DNA of 64,000 nucleotides from Dallia pectoralis (lineage: Eukaryota; Chordata; Actinopteri; Esociformes; Umbridae): positions 248,001 to 312,000 of the forward strand of contig CM055757.1 in the NCBI GenBank assembly GCA_029465975.1. The letters run 5' to 3'. A model generated the notes under the pieces. It made no database searches. It saw only the letters and a program-made list of their open reading frames with translations, and was not told the origin of the DNA. The translations under genes and the position numbers were made by a program. Below, piece after piece: positions 1 to 8,978 of this stretch (its first letter is position 1; every line of letters starts with the position of its first letter).

Positions 1-79
1 CGGCGGAGGAGGTCCTACGCGGAGGCTGCGGGTGGCGAGGGCCCAAGCGGAGAGAAGCAAGCAGTGGGAGAGGGCAGGG

Positions 80-270
80 CGCCCCAGGAGCAGGCGGGGC
101 CGGTGCCCCAGAAGCAGGCGGGGCCGGGGCCCCAGGAGCAGGCGGGGCCGGTGCCCCAGAAGCAGGCGGGGCCGGTGCCCCAGAAGCAGGCGGGGCCGGT
201 GCCCCAGAAGCAGGCCGGGCCGGTGCCCCAGAAGCAGGCGGGGCCGGTGCCCCAGGAGCAAGCGCGGGTG
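80..270 (+). repeat. 24-bp coding minisatellite in ORF1 of E1
   Basis: About eight tandem copies of a 24-bp unit encode GPVPQKQA or GPVPQEQA. The same array, one unit shorter, is present in E3 at about 8466-8620. Length changes in multiples of 24 keep the frame. Confidence 0.85.
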
Positions 271-671
271 GAGCAACAGGAGCAAGCGGTGGGTCCCCAG
301 GAGGGGGTGCCCGCAGAAGGGGAAGAGCCTCAGGCCGGTGGGGCGGAGGAAGGGATGGAGAGGGCAGAGATGGAGGTGGAGGAGGTGGAGGAGACACCAC
401 CTGGGGAGAGGCCGGTGGAAGCAACGGGGGCGCTGGAAGAGGCCCTGGCTGGGCTGAGGGAGCTGTCTGCAGGGATGGCTTCGGTGGAGGTCTGCCCGGA
501 GGAGAAGCAGTTCTCGGCGGGGGCATACGGGCTGCCCAGGAAGAAGAGGGGTGTTTTGTCTGCCAAGAGGGTGGGTAAGGGTGTGAGGGGGTGGGGGGAT
601 GAGGTGGTGGACCGTGGGAGTTCGGTTTTTCGCCACGGAGGGGTTTTGGTTTTAAGATGACGTTGGGGGAG

Positions 672-890
672 GACACAGGGACCCCGGCGGCGTCCCAAGG
701 GACAGAACTGGCGTTTGCCGGAGGGGGGGACCTGATGTCGGGTGGGTCTGGGACTGGGACCCCCATGGCGTCCCAAGGGACAGAACTGGCGTTTGCCGGA
801 GGGGGGGGCCTGATGTTAGGGGGGCCTGGGACTGTGACCCCCTTGGCGTCCCAGGGGACAGAACTGGTTGTCGCCAGGGGGGAGGACATG
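672..890 (+). repeat. Triplicated ORF1 tail module in E1
   Basis: Three imperfect tandem copies of a ~75-bp module each encode a variant of GTPxASQGTELAFAGGG. Most other copies have the module once, at the very C terminus of ORF1; E15 also has it repeated. Confidence 0.75.
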
Positions 891-905
891 ACCGTCACTG
901 AGTGA

Positions 906-1107
906 TATGGGGCGGGTTTTCTTTTGGGGTTTGGGTTGTATGATGGGGGTTTTAAGTGGGGTTTGGTGATGTGGGTGGACTGTGGGTTTTGGTCTTTATG
1001 TGAGGTGGTGGTGATAGTGTGGTGGTGGGGGGTTTGTTTTCATTGGAACCCATTGTGGGCAAGGTATGGAATGTATGTGTCTTTATGGAATAAAGGCGTT
1101 TAACAAT
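906..1107 (+). other. 3' UTR of E1
   Basis: G/T-rich untranslated stretch. It contains a CCC-ATTGT-GGG hairpin at about 1048-1059, an AATAAA at 1089-1094 and the terminal TTTAACAAT that abuts U2. No ORF is supported here. Confidence 0.7.
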
Positions 1108-1257
1108 CTGTTCTTATCAGTTTAATATCTGATATGTCCCCCATCGGGGGACTATACATATTAAATGGATTTTTCCAACAGGGAGTCGGAAGCGGGGCTT
1201 GCTCCGTCCGCTCCACGCATCGACTCGGTATTGCAGTACCTCCGAGAACGGTGCACC
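1108..1257 (+). ncRNA. U2 snRNA gene 3' fragment 1
   Basis: It matches vertebrate U2 from nt 40 (CTGTTCTTATCAG) to the terminal GTGCACC, including stems IIa, IIb, III and IV. The 5' 39 nt (5' stem-loop and branch-point-pairing GUAGUA) are missing because an element is inserted. The usual Sm site AUUUUUGG reads ATTTTTCC. Stem IV keeps its pairing through paired changes (CUCGG with CCGAG instead of CCUGG with CCAGG). It cannot make a functional U2 on its own. Confidence 0.93.
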
Positions 1258-1461
1258 ATCTTTGACCTGTCAAAAACAACAACAAAAAGAAGGAACACAA
1301 GTGGTGACCTAGTAGCCGAGAGAGGTGAGTATCCACGTAGGTAAATGCGTATCCCTAGTAGCAAGAGGATGATAATAACAACTGTGTGCACTTTTTTCCC
1401 CGTCCTGTCATTTGCTCCACGACCTGTGTTCTGTGTGGAATTTTTTCCCTCCGTTTTACTT

Positions 1462-1493
<32 letters not shown>

Positions 1494-1745
1494 TTTGGTT
1501 AAATCACTGTGTCTGTGTGACTGTGTGTGTGTGACTGTGTGTGTGTGACTGTGTGTGCCCAGTCTCTCACTCTGTGACTTGACTAGTCACTCAACTAACT
1601 AGTCACCAACTCACTCATGCCCTCATTTGTTCATTCACTCACTCACAAATCCACGAGGCCTGTGCCTGGCACTGAACGAGTGTTTCTCGACCCCTTCACT
1701 TTGTCCGAAATCAAAACTCTGCTTTCTCTTCAATTTACGCACAAG
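1258..1745 (+). repeat. U2 spacer S1 (3' box to promoter-proximal end)
   Basis: It starts with an A-rich 3'-box-like tract (about 1268-1290) and contains a pyrimidine tract, a ~27-nt A run (1462-1488), TGTG(AC) microsatellite, CTAGTCA/ACTAACTAG repeats and a PSE-like motif at 1694-1713. It ends ACGCACAAG, where the element begins. The promoter reading rests on resemblance and position only. Confidence 0.8.
1694..1713 (+). promoter_or_regulatory. PSE-like motif of the U2 promoter
   Basis: CTTCACTTTGTCCGAAATCA resembles vertebrate snRNA proximal sequence elements (a TCAC start and a GAAA near the end, as in the U6 and U2 PSEs). It ends about 32 bp before the element junction. In vertebrates the PSE lies about 40-60 bp before the start site, which would put the junction close to U2 +1. 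The motif recurs in every complete spacer and is duplicated in S4. Confidence 0.4.
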
Positions 1746-1794
1746 TTGCGGTTCGGAGAGTGGCCAGAGGGGGAGAGACGTTTCTCTCTGAGTA

Positions 1795-1877
1795 TTCCAC
1801 CTGTAGCCGAGCGGTGTATGGGGCACAGGTGGAAGCGTGACTAAAAGCTTATACTCGTTTTTTTGCGCGACGTGCGC
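1795..1877 (+). other. 5' UTR structured element of E2
   Basis: Stem-loop 1 (1795-1834) pairs TTCCACCTGT with ACAGGTGGAA around the constant apical part GCCGAGCGGTGTATGGGGC. The mini-hairpin GCGC-GACGT-GCGC lies at 1865-1877, 28 bp before the ORF1 ATG. Confidence 0.6.
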
Positions 1878-1904
1878 TTTGTTTTCTGTGTGGCATTTGG
1901 AAAA

Positions 1905-3319
1905 ATGGCCAACTACGACGATGCATCGGTCCCCAGGACCGGAATTAAGAACACCCTGAGATTTGGGTGGAAGAAGGACGATGAAGGAAGGATGCCGGTG
2001 GACACGTTTGGCAGAACAGTTCTGTTGGGAGCGTTGAAGTTGACAGTACCGGAAATTATGTGTATGCAGGGAAACGCGATGGTGGCCTCATACGATGTGA
2101 CATTCTACACCGAGAGGATGCATGATGAGGTTCTGGAAAGGGTCAAGGCGATCGAGGGGGTGAAGCCTCTGTCATTTTTTAACGTCACTAGTTTGGGGAA
2201 GACGAACTTTCGGATGATCACCATCCACATGTTTAACCCGCATGTGTCCGACATGGCTTTGACAGCATTTTGGGGCGGTACTGTGACGTTACGTCTGGAG
2301 CAAGGAACCAGAAGAATGTGCTGGGAGTCTGGAATGGCCGCCGCCAATTTCAAGTTCTGCTGCGACCGGACAGAGGAGGGATGGATGGCTTTCTACACCC
2401 TCCGGCTCATTTCTCGTTGGGCTCTGATCGGGGTTACCTGTTCTATGCACGGCAGCCGCCTTTCTGCAAAAGATGCATGGCTTACGGGCATGTGACAGCA
2501 GAGTGTGGGGTCCGAAAATGCCGGTTCTGCCAGGGGACAGACCATGAAGCGAAAGATTGCCGGGAACCAAAGGAGTGCCATGGCTGCGGGAGTAGGAACC
2601 ACCTGTTCCGTGAGTGCCCGTCACGGCAGCGGACCTACGCCGAGGCCACAAGAAGACAGGAGACCAGTGGCCCGGGGAGGGCCAGGGAAGGGAAGGCAGC
2701 GGAGAGCGTCCCTAGGCCGAGAGTGACGGAGGGAGGGGGAGGCGAACCCGAGGGCCAGCGGTCACTAACGGGTGAGGCGGAAGCGGCAGCCCTCGCCAGC
2801 ATAGAAGTATTGAGGGAGATGGCGGAGGGCCTGCAGGTGGAGGCAGAGGTGGTAGAGATGGCAGAGGGGGCGTCAACCTCGGGAGTGGAGGAGGGCCATT
2901 ACAGCGGCAAGAAGAAGCGCTCAAAGAGGAAGGTAGAGGCGAAAGAATGCGCAGGAAGCGCGGAAGAGGCGCCGGAGAAGCGGGTGATGGGGGACAAGGA
3001 CAGTGCCGCCGTGGCGGACCTCCTGTCCTCGCAGAGCTCCATGTCCTACAGCCAGATGGAGGAAATGGACATTTTGGCACAGGTGGTGGTTCTAACCCCG
3101 GGGGTGGTGGGGCCACAGGGGAATATGGAAGACAGGGAGGGCACTATGCCCAACCCCATACCGTCGTCTTGGGCGTCGGACGAAGGGGGAGGGGGAGACG
3201 GGACTGCATTGCCGGTGGGGGTGGAAATGGGTCCCCTGTCTGCGGTGGGCTTACTGACAGATGGGGGGGGCGTCATCTTGCCCCTGGCGGCGGTTTCGGA
3301 GCAGGGGAGCATCGGGTGA
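1905..3319 (+). pseudogene. ORF1 of E2, zinc-knuckle RNA-binding protein, frameshifted
   Basis: It starts at the ATG after the GCGC hairpin (MANYDDASVPRTGIKNTLRF). The N-terminal half is an RRM-like region related to ZCCHC3-type gags, with VTFYTER and ITIHMFNPHVSD segments. A one-base loss near 2266, compared with E4, moves the protein to another frame, which then runs to the stop at 3317-3319. That second frame has three knuckles (CKRCMAYGHVTAEC, CRFCQGTDHEAKDC, CHGCGSRNHLFREC), then RTYAEA, a glycine- and acid-rich tail and KKKRSKRK. There is one N-terminal domain, not two. The protein would bind element RNA in the RNP if it were intact. Confidence 0.85.
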
Positions 3320-3380
3320 GCCTCCTGTTTATGTCATTTTAGTAGTGTGGTTTGTTTTGTTTTCTTTTTCCTTTCTTCAA

Positions 3381-4553
3381 ATGTCTGATACCAACTTTGT
3401 CAGTTTGAACGTCAGAGGGTTGAGGGACAAAATTAAAAGGAGGATGGTCTTTGGGTTTTTGGAGAGCTTAAGTTTCGATGTTTGTTTTCTTCAGGAGGTT
3501 CACCTAAGGGATGGGGGGGATGTGAGTAGGTTTAAGAGAGAGTGGGATAAGGGGGAGTCAGTGTGGGGGATAGGGGGGGTTCACTCATCGGGGGTAGGGA
3601 TTTTGTTTGGGAATAGGGAGGTGAAGGTAGAGGGCACTTTTGTTGTAATGCCGGGGAGGGTGTTAGGGGTGGACATCACTTTAAGGGAGTGTAGGTTTAG
3701 GGTAGTTGGGGTGTACGGGCCGCAGTTGGCGGCAGACAGGAGGGAGATGGTAGACTGTCTGTCGCCACTGTGTGCCACAAACAGACGTTTGGTGGTGGGG
3801 GGTGATTTTAATGTAGATCTAGGGGCGGGTGGTGATACGAGTGCGGGCGCCATTAAGAGGCTCATGGCGTGCCATGGGCTGGTGGATGGTGGCCTGCGCT
3901 CTGTCCCGGCGATGGACGGTCCCACGTGGCGCAACTCCCGGGGGGTTGCGAGGAGGCTAGATTACATCTTTGTATCGGGGTCTTTGGGTCGGTTGTCTGG
4001 GCGGCTGTTGCCTGTTTTCTTCTCGGACCACGACGGGGTTCTCCTGCGGGTGGGTTCACCGGCTGGCCTCTTTGGGAGGGGGTACTGGATGTTAGACAAG
4101 CAGGTACTGGAGGAGCGAGCTTTCGTAGAAGCGTTTACTCGCTTCTATCGGGGGCAAGAGGGCCTCAAGTCGCTGTGTGAGGGGGTGTTGGAGTGGTGGG
4201 AACTAGTGAAGGATAGGGCGAGGAGGTTTATAATAGGTTATTGTAGAAGGGCAAGAAGGGAGGAAAGGCGGGAGACGGATCGGCTCCAAAGGTTGCTCGA
4301 ACTTGAGTACGAGGCAGGCAACCTCGGCGGGTCGGTCAACTGGGAGCAATCCGCTGCCCTTAAGGCGCAGCTCAGGAAGGTGCATGAGCGGAAAGCTCGC
4401 TCCTTCCTAGAGCGAGCTCATAGCGGTTTCATAGAACACAACGAGACTTGTTCCGCGGCGTTCTTTAAATCGGTTAGGGCCAAACAGGGTAGGAAGGTAA
4501 TGTATGGGGTTAGAGAAGAAAGGACAGGTAGTGTAGTTAGGATCTGCCGTTAA
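3381..4553 (+). pseudogene. ORF2 of E2, endonuclease half
   Basis: 390 codons from an ATG 61 bp after the ORF1 stop. It is an APE-type endonuclease: NVRGLRD near the start, CFLQEVHLRD, VVGVYGPQ, GGDFNVDLG, the TWRNSRGVARRLDYIF block and FFSDHDGVLL (catalytic SDH). This enzyme nicks the U2 target strand for target-primed reverse transcription. The linker to the RT is cut off at about 4535, where sequence matching E4 12398-12950 is missing, and a stop follows at 4551-4553. Confidence 0.88.
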
Positions 4554-6196
4554 TGGTAGCAGCGCTTGATCAGGCGAAAGCCTTTGATCGCGTGAATAGA
4601 ACGTTCCTTTTTAGGGTGCTAGGTAGATTAGGGTTTGGGGAGAAGTTTATAGGATGGGTCCGTACTTTATACGTTGGAGCGGGGTGCCGGGTTAGCGTGA
4701 ACGGCCACTTAGGTGACGTTCTGGACCTCTCGTCTGGGGTCAGGCAGGGATGCCCGCTCTCGGCCCTCCTCTTCGTTCTGTACATGGAGCCCCTGGCGGC
4801 CGCCATTAGGGCGGACGCAGGGGTGGAGGGCTTGCTGATCCCTGGGAGTGGAGGACTGCACGTCAAGTTGACGCAGTACGCCGACGACACTTCCTTGCTA
4901 TTGTGCAAGGACTCGTGCCTGATAAGGTCCCTTGCCATCATTGGGGACTTCACCCGAGCGTCTGGAGCGGTTCTGAACCACGCAAAGTCTTCCGTTAAGT
5001 ATTTTGGGAGATGGCGTGGTAGAACGGATGTGCCCGGAGGGTTATCTCTCTGTAAGGGGGCCCTGAAAGTTCTCGGGGTCCATTTTGAGACCTTCGGCTC
5101 TGCGGCGCTAAACTGGAACATGTGCATCGCTGCGGCGCAAAACAGGCTGGCAATGTGGAAGGCTAGGTCACTGTCATTTATGGGCAAGGTTCTGGTCCTG
5201 AAGGTGGATGTTTTGCCAACTCTTTTGTATTTGGCATACATCTACCCACTGCCTGCGTGTCTGAGACGACCTCTTGTTAGGTTGGTGTTCCAGTTCGTGT
5301 GGGGTGGCAGGTACGAGTGGGTCGCCAGGGCTCGCATGATCTGCCCCGTCGGGGAGGGAGGTAGGGGGGTACCACATTTCCCCCTCAAGCTCGACTCGGT
5401 TTTCGTCTCCTTTTTGCTGTCGGAGCTCGCTCGTCCAGTGATTCATCCGTCCGGTTACCTCCTGCGGGTGTTCTTCTCCTATCAGGCGAGAAGCGTAATG
5501 GTGTGGTCCAACACGGGTCCTCGGGCGGAGCAGCTACCGTGGCACTTTGGTCACGCGGCCAAGTGGCTACGGGCGCACCCCGAGGTTGAAGTTGCCCGAG
5601 TAGGTTTGGACCACAGGCACTTGTACGAGGAGGTCAGAAAGGGTGTGTGTCCGGGGCCCGTAGTGGGTATCCCGGCGGTGGTCTGGGAGGGAGTGCAGGT
5701 GAAGGGCCTAGACAATAGGCTCAAGGACCTGAACTGGCAATGCCTCCACAAGTCCTTGCCGGTGCGCTCCATCATGTACCGGCATGGCTTGTCGCGATCC
5801 CCGACCTGTCCAAGACAGGCGTGTGGCAGGGAGGAGAGTACGCACCACGCCTTTTGGGACTGTGCGTTCGCCGGGGTGGTATGGGCGAGGGCACAGGGTT
5901 TGTTAGGTAGGGTGAGAGGGGATTTCGTATTGACGTGGGCACGGGTAGAGAAAGGAGTAGGGGGTGTGAGGGGCACGGTTAGGGACAGGCTGCTGCTCTG
6001 GCTGATCATCAGTCTCTTTAAGCAAGGGCTGTGGGACGCCAGACAGCAGCTAGTAAAGACAGGGAGAGATTTAGGAGTAGAAGGCATAGTGAGGAGAGTA
6101 GAAGGGGATTTGAGGGCGAGAATGAGGAGGGATGAGAGGAAGTGGGGACAGCACGCAGCGAGGGAGAGGTGGAAAGGCGGTCTAGGGCTAGTGTGA
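4553..6196 (+). pseudogene. ORF2 of E2, reverse transcriptase half (5'-deleted)
   Basis: Open frame of 547 codons that resumes at motif A (ALDQAKAFDRVNR) after the internal deletion. It includes motif B (GVRQGCPLSALLF), motif C YADD at 4877-4888 and the thumb segment LKVLGVHF. The C-terminal CPRQACGREEST..HAFWDC zinc-binding-like cluster is followed by a basic tail ending RWKGGLGLV. RT motifs 0-2 (the KVPGMDGLPAEFY and NWRPLTMLC blocks of E4) are missing, so no active RT can be made. Confidence 0.9.
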
Positions 6197-6785
6197 GCGG
6201 ATAGGCGGTAGGTGAGGGGTAGGGGTTAGGGAAAGGTAGTAGGTTTAGGTAGGTAAGGGCTAAACCAAGATTGGAAGGTGGGATGGGGGTGGGAAGATGC
6301 TCCCCTGTGTGTTTTGTTTTTGTGTTTTTGGTTTCTTGGGAACGGTTTTCTTTTGTTTGTCTTTGGATAAACAGTTAAAAAAGTCCTTGACTGCATGGCG
6401 GCTGGCTGCATTGCAAAGTGGTACGATACCTTCGCAATTGACTTATTTAATGCGGCCGCTGGTGTTTGGGCAAAATACTGTTGAAAGCCTCAGTTGACTG
6501 GTTTTGTTTGTGTTTTGGGCTTTGTGTGTCATGGAAAGAGGTTCCTTTTGTTTGTTTGTTTTCGGGTAAAGTTTTGGTTTGCGGCCTATTTTGAGGCAAA
6601 ATACGGCTGTTTACAGGCAATGCATGTCAGGCCTTTTTGAAAGGTTTCCTTTGACTGGTTGTGGCTCTGTAAAGGAGGGCGGTAACATACATGAAGTGAT
6701 GGTGGGACTGGTGGTGGGTTATTGAATGTAAATTGTTTGTAAGTGCTGAAGATTGGTATGGTCAATAAACACATTTAATCATCAT
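6197..6785 (+). other. 3' UTR of E2
   Basis: 589 bp without a supported ORF. It shares with E4 the GGTGGGAAGATGCTCCCCTG block (about 6286-6307). It has repeated GGCAAAATAC decamers and the GGTGGGACTGGTGGTGGG block near the 3' end. AATAAA lies at 6764-6769, and the TTTAATCATCAT tail abuts U2. Confidence 0.75.
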
Positions 6786-6935
6786 CTGTTCTTATCAGTT
6801 TAATATCTGATATGTCCCCCATCGGGGGACTATACATATTAAATGGATTTTTCCAACAGGGAGTCGGAAGCGGGGCTTGCTCCGTCCGCTCCACGCATCG
6901 ACTCGGTATTGCAGTACCTCCGAGAACGGTGCACC
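6786..6935 (+). ncRNA. U2 snRNA gene 3' fragment 2
   Basis: Same 150-bp nt-40-to-end fragment, following E2. Stem IIb is a GTCCCCC/GGGGGAC hairpin. It carries the ATTTTTCC Sm-site variant. Confidence 0.93.
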
Positions 6936-7413
6936 ATCTTTGACCTGTCAAAAACAACAACGAAAAGAAGGAACACAAGTGGTGACCTAGTAGCCGAGAG
7001 AGGTGAGTATCCACGTAGGTAAATGCGTATCCCTAGTAGCAAGAGGATGATAATAACAACTGTGTGCACTTTTTTTCCCGTCCTGTCATTTGCTCCACGA
7101 CCTGTGTTCTGTGTGGAATTTTTTCCCTCCGTTTTACTTAAAAAAAAAAAAAAAAAAAAAAAATAGATTTTGGTTTAAATCACTGTGTCTGTGTGTGTGT
7201 GACTGTGTGTGTGTGACTGTGTGTGCCCAGTCTCTCACTCTGTGACTTGACTAGTCACTCAACTAACTAGTCACCAACTCACTCATGCCCTCATTTGTTC
7301 ATTCACTCACTCACAAATCCACGAGGCCTGTGCCTGGCACTGAACGAGTGTTTCTCGACCCCTTCACTTTGTCCGAAATCAAAACTCTGCTTTCTCTTCA
7401 ATTTACGCACAAG
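6936..7413 (+). repeat. U2 spacer S2
   Basis: Short 3'-box version with an A-to-G change (CAACAACGAAAAGAAGG, shared with S3). A run of about 23 at 7141-7163, a shorter TG array than S1, and a PSE-like motif at about 7362-7381. Ends ACGCACAAG. Confidence 0.8.
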
Positions 7414-7472
7414 AGAAGTTGAGGCTCGGAGTGGGAGGTTTGGTATAGTGGATGCGACTGGTTTCTTTTCTT

Positions 7473-7579
7473 CACCTGTTGGCCGTGCGGTGTATGGGGC
7501 ACAGGTGGGGAGTCTCACGGTTGGGTGGTTTTGTGGGGTTTTGCTATTTTTAGCAACTTTTGTTTAGCGCGACGTGCGC
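7473..7579 (+). other. 5' UTR structured element of E3
   Basis: Stem-loop 1 (7473-7507) pairs CACCTGT with ACAGGTG. The GCGC-GACGT-GCGC mini-hairpin is at 7567-7579. Confidence 0.55.
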
Positions 7580-7659
7580 TTAGTTTTCGTGTTTTGGGTA
7601 GGTTCCTTTTTTTTTTTTTTTCTCGAGGCCTGGTGTGCGTCAGCTAGCGCGCCAGCACT

Positions 7660-8828
7660 ATGGCGGCTGGTCAAGGAGCGGGGGTGTGCCGGGACAAGGC
7701 ATTAAAAACACCCTCCGCTTCCAGTGGAAGGGGAGTTGGAAGATATGTGGCCCCGGGACCAGTTCACCCGGGTTGTCATAATTGGCATACTTGGGCTGAC
7801 CCGGAAATTGTGAAGTGCCTGCAGGGAATGTGCCCGAACATGCCTTTGAGGTGTGTTTCTTCAGGGAGGTGGACATGGACACGGCGGTGAAGAAAATAGA
7901 GGATGCGGACCAGACCAGTCCGTGTCATCTGTACAAGGTGACGGACCTTTCAAGGGGGGGGGTAAGGGTGGTAACAGTACACATGTACAACCCCAACGTA
8001 GAAGATGACACGGTGGCGGGGTTTTTGGCAGGGTACTGTGCCGTGAGGCCCGGGCCCAAATACATCAGAGACAACTACGGGTTCTGGACGGCGAGGCGAC
8101 AGTACCAGGTGGTCCTACAGCCTGATCCTACCGGGAAGGACGGATACCGTCACATCCCGGGGATGTTTGACATAAGAGGAGAGAGGGGTACTCTATACTA
8201 TGCCCGCCAGCCGGAGTACTGCAGGCGGTGCCAGAAGTTTGGGCACAGCACGGCAGGGTGTGCCCAGAGAAAAAAGTGTAACCGGTGTGGGGCAGAGGGG
8301 CATATGGCTACGAGCTGCCCGCAGCCGAAGAGATGCAGGGAGTGCGGGGCGGAAGATCACCTGGTCGCGGCCTGTCCTCGGCGGAGGAGGTCCTACGCGG
8401 AGGCTGCGGGTGGCGAGGGCCCAAGCGGAGAGAAGCAAGCAGTGGGAGAGGGCAGGGCGCCCCAGGAGCAGGCGGGGCCGGTGCCCCAGAAGCAGGCGGG
8501 GCCGGGGCCCCAGGAGCAGGCGGGGCCGGTGCCCCAGAAGCAGGCGGGGCCGGTGCCCCAGAAGCAGGCGGGGCCGGTGCCCCAGAAGCAGGCGGGGCCG
8601 GTGCCCCAGGAGCAAGCGCGGGTGGAGCAACAGGAGCAAGCGGTGGGTCCCCAGGAGGGGGTGCCCGCAGAAGGGGAAGAGCCTCAGGCCGGTGGGGCGG
8701 AGGAAGGGATGGAGAGGGCGGAGATGGAGGTGGAGGAGGTGGAGGAGACACCACCTGGGGAGAGGCCGGTGGAAGCAACGGGGCGCTGGAAGAGGCCCTG
8801 GCTGGGCTGAGGGAGCTGTCTGCAGGGT
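7660..8828 (+). pseudogene. ORF1 of E3, several frameshifts and 3' truncation
   Basis: The ATG at 7660 begins MAAGQGAG. Three one-base losses between about 7680 and 7812 (two in G runs) shift the N-terminal domain. From 7815 one frame stays open to 8810. It holds a VTVHMYNPNVEDD strand, the GFWTARRQYQV and GTLYYARQPEYC blocks, and three knuckles (CRRCQKFGHSTAGC, CNRCGAEGHMATSC, CRECGAEDHLVAAC). RRRRSYAEAAGG and the PVPQKQAG repeats follow. Another one-base loss near 8780 ends that frame early. It has a single N-terminal domain, unlike E6, E7 and E11. The 3' quarter is missing, see E1 for its likely content. Confidence 0.85.
8466..8620 (+). repeat. 24-bp coding minisatellite in ORF1 of E3
   Basis: Tandem 24-bp units encode GPVPQKQA. 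One unit fewer than E1 in otherwise near-identical sequence, so the array length is changing. Confidence 0.8.
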
Positions 8829-8978
8829 CTGTTCTTATCAGTTTAATATCTGATATGTCCCCCATCGGGGGACTATACATATTAAATGGATTTTTCCAAC
8901 AGGGAGTCGGAAGCGGGGCTTGCTCCGTCCGCTCCACGCATCGACTCGGTATTGCAGTACCTCCGAGAACGGTGCACC
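8829..8978 (+). ncRNA. U2 snRNA gene 3' fragment 3
   Basis: 150-bp U2 nt 40-to-end fragment. It follows E3 without an element 3' UTR. Confidence 0.93.

Larger units (their letters stand above)
1..905 (+). pseudogene. ORF1 (gag-like) C-terminal part of E1, frameshifted tail
   Basis: ORF1 of Tx1-clade elements encodes a nucleic-acid-binding protein thought to coat the element RNA. The frame is open from base 1 to a stop at 658-660. It starts in the conserved RRRRSYAEAAGG segment that follows the third zinc knuckle in every intact copy, so the RNA-binding half lies off the window. Then come PVPQKQAG-type octapeptide repeats (about residues 28-85), an acidic stretch with VEEVEETPPGERP, and the ALEEALAGLRELS motif. 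A frame change before 657 moves the C-terminal GTPxASQGTELAFAGGG tail into another frame that stops at 903-905. Because of the frameshift I call it a pseudogene, though one indel in a T or G run could explain it. Confidence 0.8.
1..1107 (+). mobile_element. E1: 3' part of an ORF1-only U2-inserted non-LTR element
   Basis: The copy enters from the left edge inside ORF1, runs through the ORF1 tail and about 200 bp of 3' UTR, and ends AATAAAGGCGTTTAACAAT directly against U2 nt 40. No ORF2 lies between ORF1 and the 3' end, so it is ORF1-only. Its first ~480 bp are nearly identical to the end of E3. It belongs to the TTTAACAAT tail class. Confidence 0.85.
1746..6785 (+). mobile_element. E2: ORF1+ORF2 U2-specific non-LTR retrotransposon, defective
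   Basis: About 5.0 kb from 5' UTR to 3' tail, inserted between U2 spacer S1 and U2 fragment 2. It has ORF1 (1905-3319, one frameshift), ORF2 (3381-6196, with a ~0.55 kb internal deletion) and a 3' UTR ending CAATAAACACATTTAATCATCAT (class A tail; shown in two blocks, CAATAAACACAT and TTAATCATCAT). It is a close relative of E4. Target and domain content fit Keno-like Tx1-clade elements. Confidence 0.9.
7414..8828 (+). mobile_element. E3: ORF1 element lacking its 3' end
   Basis: 5' UTR and ORF1 of the E1 subfamily. The copy stops inside ORF1 (GCTGTCTGCAGGG) and is fused cleanly to U2 at TCTGTTC. The last ORF1 part, 3' UTR and tail that E1 has are absent. Confidence 0.85.

Noticed and set aside
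80..270. CRISPR-like array
   Set aside because: Uninterrupted coding tandem repeats without unique spacers in a vertebrate-type genome.
1108..1257. Functional U2 snRNA genes
   Set aside because: All 14 copies lack nt 1-39 and have an altered Sm site. No sequence with the canonical U2 5' end occurs in the window.
1100..1391. Recurrent minus-strand ORFs of 60-90 codons at each U2 fragment and spacer start
   Set aside because: They are the antisense of the U2 fragment and spacer and recur wherever that sequence recurs; no coding signature.
1500..1560. Telomeric or satellite repeat
   Set aside because: The TGTGTGAC array is a short microsatellite inside each spacer, not a long satellite.
1795..1834. 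HDV-like self-cleaving ribozyme as in R2 elements
   Set aside because: The stem-loop starts ~50 bp inside the element and I cannot trace the nested double-pseudoknot core; not claimed without an assay.
2712..3116. Long proline/serine-rich minus-strand frames opposite ORF1 (also 8308-9057, 16169-17158, 18688-18999, 28389-29381)
   Set aside because: Antisense readings of G-rich coding repeats and acidic tracts. They have no domain and shift with repeat length.
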